Below, piece by piece: positions 61,954-64,000 of a stretch of 64,000 nucleotides of DNA. Position 1 is the stretch's first letter, and each line of letters starts with the position of its first letter. The notes under the pieces were generated by a model, which saw nothing but the letters and a program-made list of their open reading frames with translations, was not told where the DNA came from and did no database searches. Location of the stretch: positions 1-64,000 of the forward strand of contig CANGHW010000018.1 of assembly GCA_947453695.1 (NCBI GenBank), in the 5' to 3' direction. The position numbers and the translations under genes were made by a program. Origin of the DNA: Opitutia bacterium (lineage in GTDB: Bacteria; Verrucomicrobiota; Verrucomicrobiia; Opitutales; Opitutaceae).

Positions 61954-64000
61954 ATGCCGTCGCTCTTTTCTGATCGTGGGACTGTGCCTAAAAAAGTGCC
62001 TATCAACGCTCCGGCGTGGAGCCATGCTTGCACGTCGACCTTGGTCGATGTTTTGCAATGGCGAGCGGCGGCACAGGCGGACCGCACAGCGTTCATTTTC
62101 CTGCCCGATGCCGGCGACGTCGAGCCAAGTCTAGCCTATGCGCAGCTCGATGCTCGGGCCCGCGCCATCGCGGGCGCGCTCGGCCAACGTTGCGCGCCCG
62201 GCGATCGTGTAGCGCTGCTCTATCCGCCCGGACTCGATTTTCTGGAAGCCTTCTTTGGCTGCCTCTATGCCGGGGTCATTGCTGTGCCCGCCTATCCTCC
62301 GAGGAACCAAGGGCACCTCCCGCGGCTGCGTGCGGTCGTCACCGACAGCGGAGCGGGGTGGGCGCTGACCAACGCGAAGACGCTTGGCAACGTCCAGGGG
62401 TTCATTGCCGGCGATGCGGGGTGGACCGCGCTGAATTGGCTGGCGACCGATACGGTCCCCGCGGGTGCCGCAGATGCGTGGCTGGCACCGGAAGTCCGGG
62501 CCGAGTCCGTGGCGTTTCTCCAGTATACCTCAGGTTCTACAGGCACGCCGCGCGGCGTGATGGTCACGCACGCCAATCTCCTCTACAACACGCACTACAT
62601 CCAGGAGTCGGCCCGACTTCACGCCGACACTGTCTCGGCAACGTGGTTGCCGAGCTTTCACGACATGGGGCTGATCGACGGCCTGTTGAGCCCACTCTAC
62701 ACGGGTTACCTCGGCGTTGTGATGTCGCCGGTGAGTTTCATCCAGCGTCCGGCGCGCTGGCTCGAAGCGATCACACGGTTTCGTGTGACGCACTGCGGTG
62801 GACCCAATTTCGGCTACGCGCTCTGCGCGCAGAAAATCCCGCCCGAGGTGCGAGCCACCCTTGACCTTTCCAGCTGGGAAAGCGCCTACAACGGCGCGGA
62901 GCCCCTGCGCGCATCGACGTTACGCGAGTTTACGGCCGCGTTTGCGCCGTGCGGTTTCCGCGCGCGCACGCACTACCCGTGTTTCGGCATGGCCGAGGCC
63001 ACGCTGTTGGTGACGGGATGCGATATCCACCGCGAGCCCGTCGTGCGCCGCGTCGAGCGCGTCGCGCTGGAGCAGGGGAAATTTGTTCTCGCCGCGGACA
63101 GCGCCTCTGACGACACGACGTTTGAAATCGTCAGCTCAGGCCGGGTTGTCCTCGAAACCCGCGTCGTGATTGTGGACCTAGCGACGGGCCGTCCCGCCAC
63201 CGACGGCACCATCGGTGAACTCTGGATCGCGGGACCTACCGTGTGCGCCGGCTACTGGCAGCGGCCGGCAGAAACCGCGGAGACGTTTTTCGCACATCTG
63301 CCCGGTGATGATACGCCGTGGTTGCGCACCGGCGACCTCGGTCACCTCGATGCCGAAGGGGAGCTCTACATCTGCGGACGAGCGAAAGATCTCATCATCA
63401 TTCGCGGCCGAAACCACTACCCACAGGATCTGGAGCTGACGGCCGAGCGCGCGCATCCAGCCTTGCGCGCCGGTTGCGGGGCGGCGTTTTCCATCGCCAT
63501 CGACGGGGAGGAACACCTCGTGGTCGTGCAGGAACTTGAGCGCACCGCCCTGCGCAAGGCAAACGTCCCCGAGATTGCGGCCGCGCTCGCCGCCGCCCTC
63601 GCGGCCCAGCACGAACTCCAGCCGCACACCGTAGTTCTGTTGAAAACCGGCACGGTGCCGAAAACCTCTTCCGGTAAAATTCAGCGTCGCAACGCCCGTG
63701 CCCAATTCCTCGCCGGCGAGCTCGACGAGGTCGGGCGTTGGGAGAACCCGGTCGCACGCGTGATCTCCTTCGCTCCCACACTCGCACCCGCGCCTGCCGT
63801 GACGGACATGCGCGCGGAATCCGGGCGCAGCACGGGTGGTGCGATCGCTGCTTGGTTGCGCGCGCGGCTGGCCCGCCAGATCGGAATCGATCCCGCCGCG
63901 GTCGATGTAACCAAAGCGTTTTCCGCCTACGGACTCGATTCGGCCACCGTCGTCGCGCTCTCGGGCGAGCTCCAAGAATTTCTCGGTCGGCCGGTTTCCC
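61954..64000 (+). CDS. Fatty acyl-AMP ligase with carrier domain (partial, runs off window)
   Basis: Open from the ATG at 61954 to the window end (over 680 residues) and absent from the ORF track because no stop is reached. The opening TLVDVLQWRAAAQADRTAFI is FAAL-like, followed by CAPGDRVALLYPPGLDFLEA. Adenylation motifs: FLQYTSGSTGTPRGVMVTHA, SFHDMGLIDGLLSPLYTGY, YPCFGMAEATLLVTG, LRTGDLGHLDAEGELYICGR, KDLIIIRGRNHYPQDLE, TSSGKIQRRNAR. Near the end a carrier domain begins (FSAYGLDSATVVALSGELQE; its Ser is the pantetheine site). FAALs load fatty acids onto such carriers as acyl-adenylates to start lipopeptides. Further NRPS or PKS domains may follow beyond the window. Confidence 0.93.
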   Translation, partial: MPSLFSDRGTVPKKVPINAPAWSHACTSTLVDVLQWRAAAQADRTAFIFLPDAGDVEPSLAYAQLDARARAIAGALGQRCAPGDRVALLYPPGLDFLEAFFGCLYAGVIAVPAYPPRNQGHLPRLRAVVTDSGAGWALTNAKTLGNVQGFIAGDAGWTALNWLATDTVPAGAADAWLAPEVRAESVAFLQYTSGSTGTPRGVMVTHANLLYNTHYIQESARLHADTVSATWLPSFHDMGLIDGLLSPLYTGYLGVVMSPVSFIQRPARWLEAITRFRVTHCGGPNFGYALCAQKIPPEVRATLDLSSWESAYNGAEPLRASTLREFTAAFAPCGFRARTHYPCFGMAEATLLVTGCDIHREPVVRRVERVALEQGKFVLAADSASDDTTFEIVSSGRVVLETRVVIVDLATGRPATDGTIGELWIAGPTVCAGYWQRPAETAETFFAHLPGDDTPWLRTGDLGHLDAEGELYICGRAKDLIIIRGRNHYPQDLELTAERAHPALRAGCGAAFSIAIDGEEHLVVVQELERTALRKANVPEIAAALAAALAAQHELQPHTVVLLKTGTVPKTSSGKIQRRNARAQFLAGELDEVGRWENPVARVISFAPTLAPAPAVTDMRAESGRSTGGAIAAWLRARLARQIGIDPAAVDVTKAFSAYGLDSATVVALSGELQEFLGRPVS

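Overview
The window is about 64 kb of GC-rich bacterial chromosome. Its gene content points to Verrucomicrobiota, most plausibly an Opitutaceae-like organism. Clues are a DUF1080 lipoprotein, STN-domain TonB receptors wired to ECF sigma/FecR pairs, a GH79/HGSNAT-like pair, two CsbD proteins, and degenerate intergenic repeats that translate as 'GHWSLVI'-like nonsense. The taxon is inferred; no rRNA is present.

Layout. 1-9 kb: end of a GT4 glycosyltransferase, a DUF1080 lipoprotein, a complete minus-strand RND efflux operon (TolC-like, adaptor, pump), a cNMP-binding/CPBP-like membrane fusion, and lipid genes (DUF212, PlsC). 9.5-10 kb: a probable decayed gene. 10.4-16.1 kb: a tight five-gene operon for making 2-aminoethylphosphonate and probably attaching it to a lipid: cytidylyltransferase, PhnW-type transaminase, CDP-alcohol phosphotransferase, PepM fused to a nucleotidyltransferase, and phosphonopyruvate decarboxylase. 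16-29 kb: a GT39-like membrane protein with a late frameshift, tmRNA (ssrA), a double-length UxaA-family dehydratase, a hybrid histidine kinase broken by a frameshift, a TonB receptor, and a string of small stress/envelope genes (CheB-type, BON, two CsbD). 29-33 kb: small secreted and pseudopilin genes and an SGNH hydrolase.

33.1-43.6 kb: a roughly 10.5 kb block interrupts a winged-helix (YcaQ/COG3214) gene, whose N-terminal part lies on the left and C-terminal part on the right. The block carries a TMTC-like TPR membrane protein, an ECF sigma/FecR/TonB-receptor signalling set, an HGSNAT-like DUF5009 protein, a GH79 hydrolase and a small HTH gene flanked by direct repeats. 44.6-47.9 kb is gene-poor: degenerate dispersed repeats, a 21-bp minisatellite, an EF-hand protein and one unknown protein.

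47.9-64 kb: a nonribosomal lipopeptide-type locus with a 4'-phosphopantetheinyl transferase, type II thioesterase, MbtH-like protein, cyclic-peptide-type ABC exporter, 2OG-Fe(II) oxygenase, a docking-C-A-T NRPS and a fatty acyl-AMP ligase running off the right end. Embedded in it is an unusual set of three DUF697 membrane proteins, a ParA-like ATPase and a small membrane protein. This ParA/DUF697 set and the phosphonolipid operon are the best candidates for under-described biology here.
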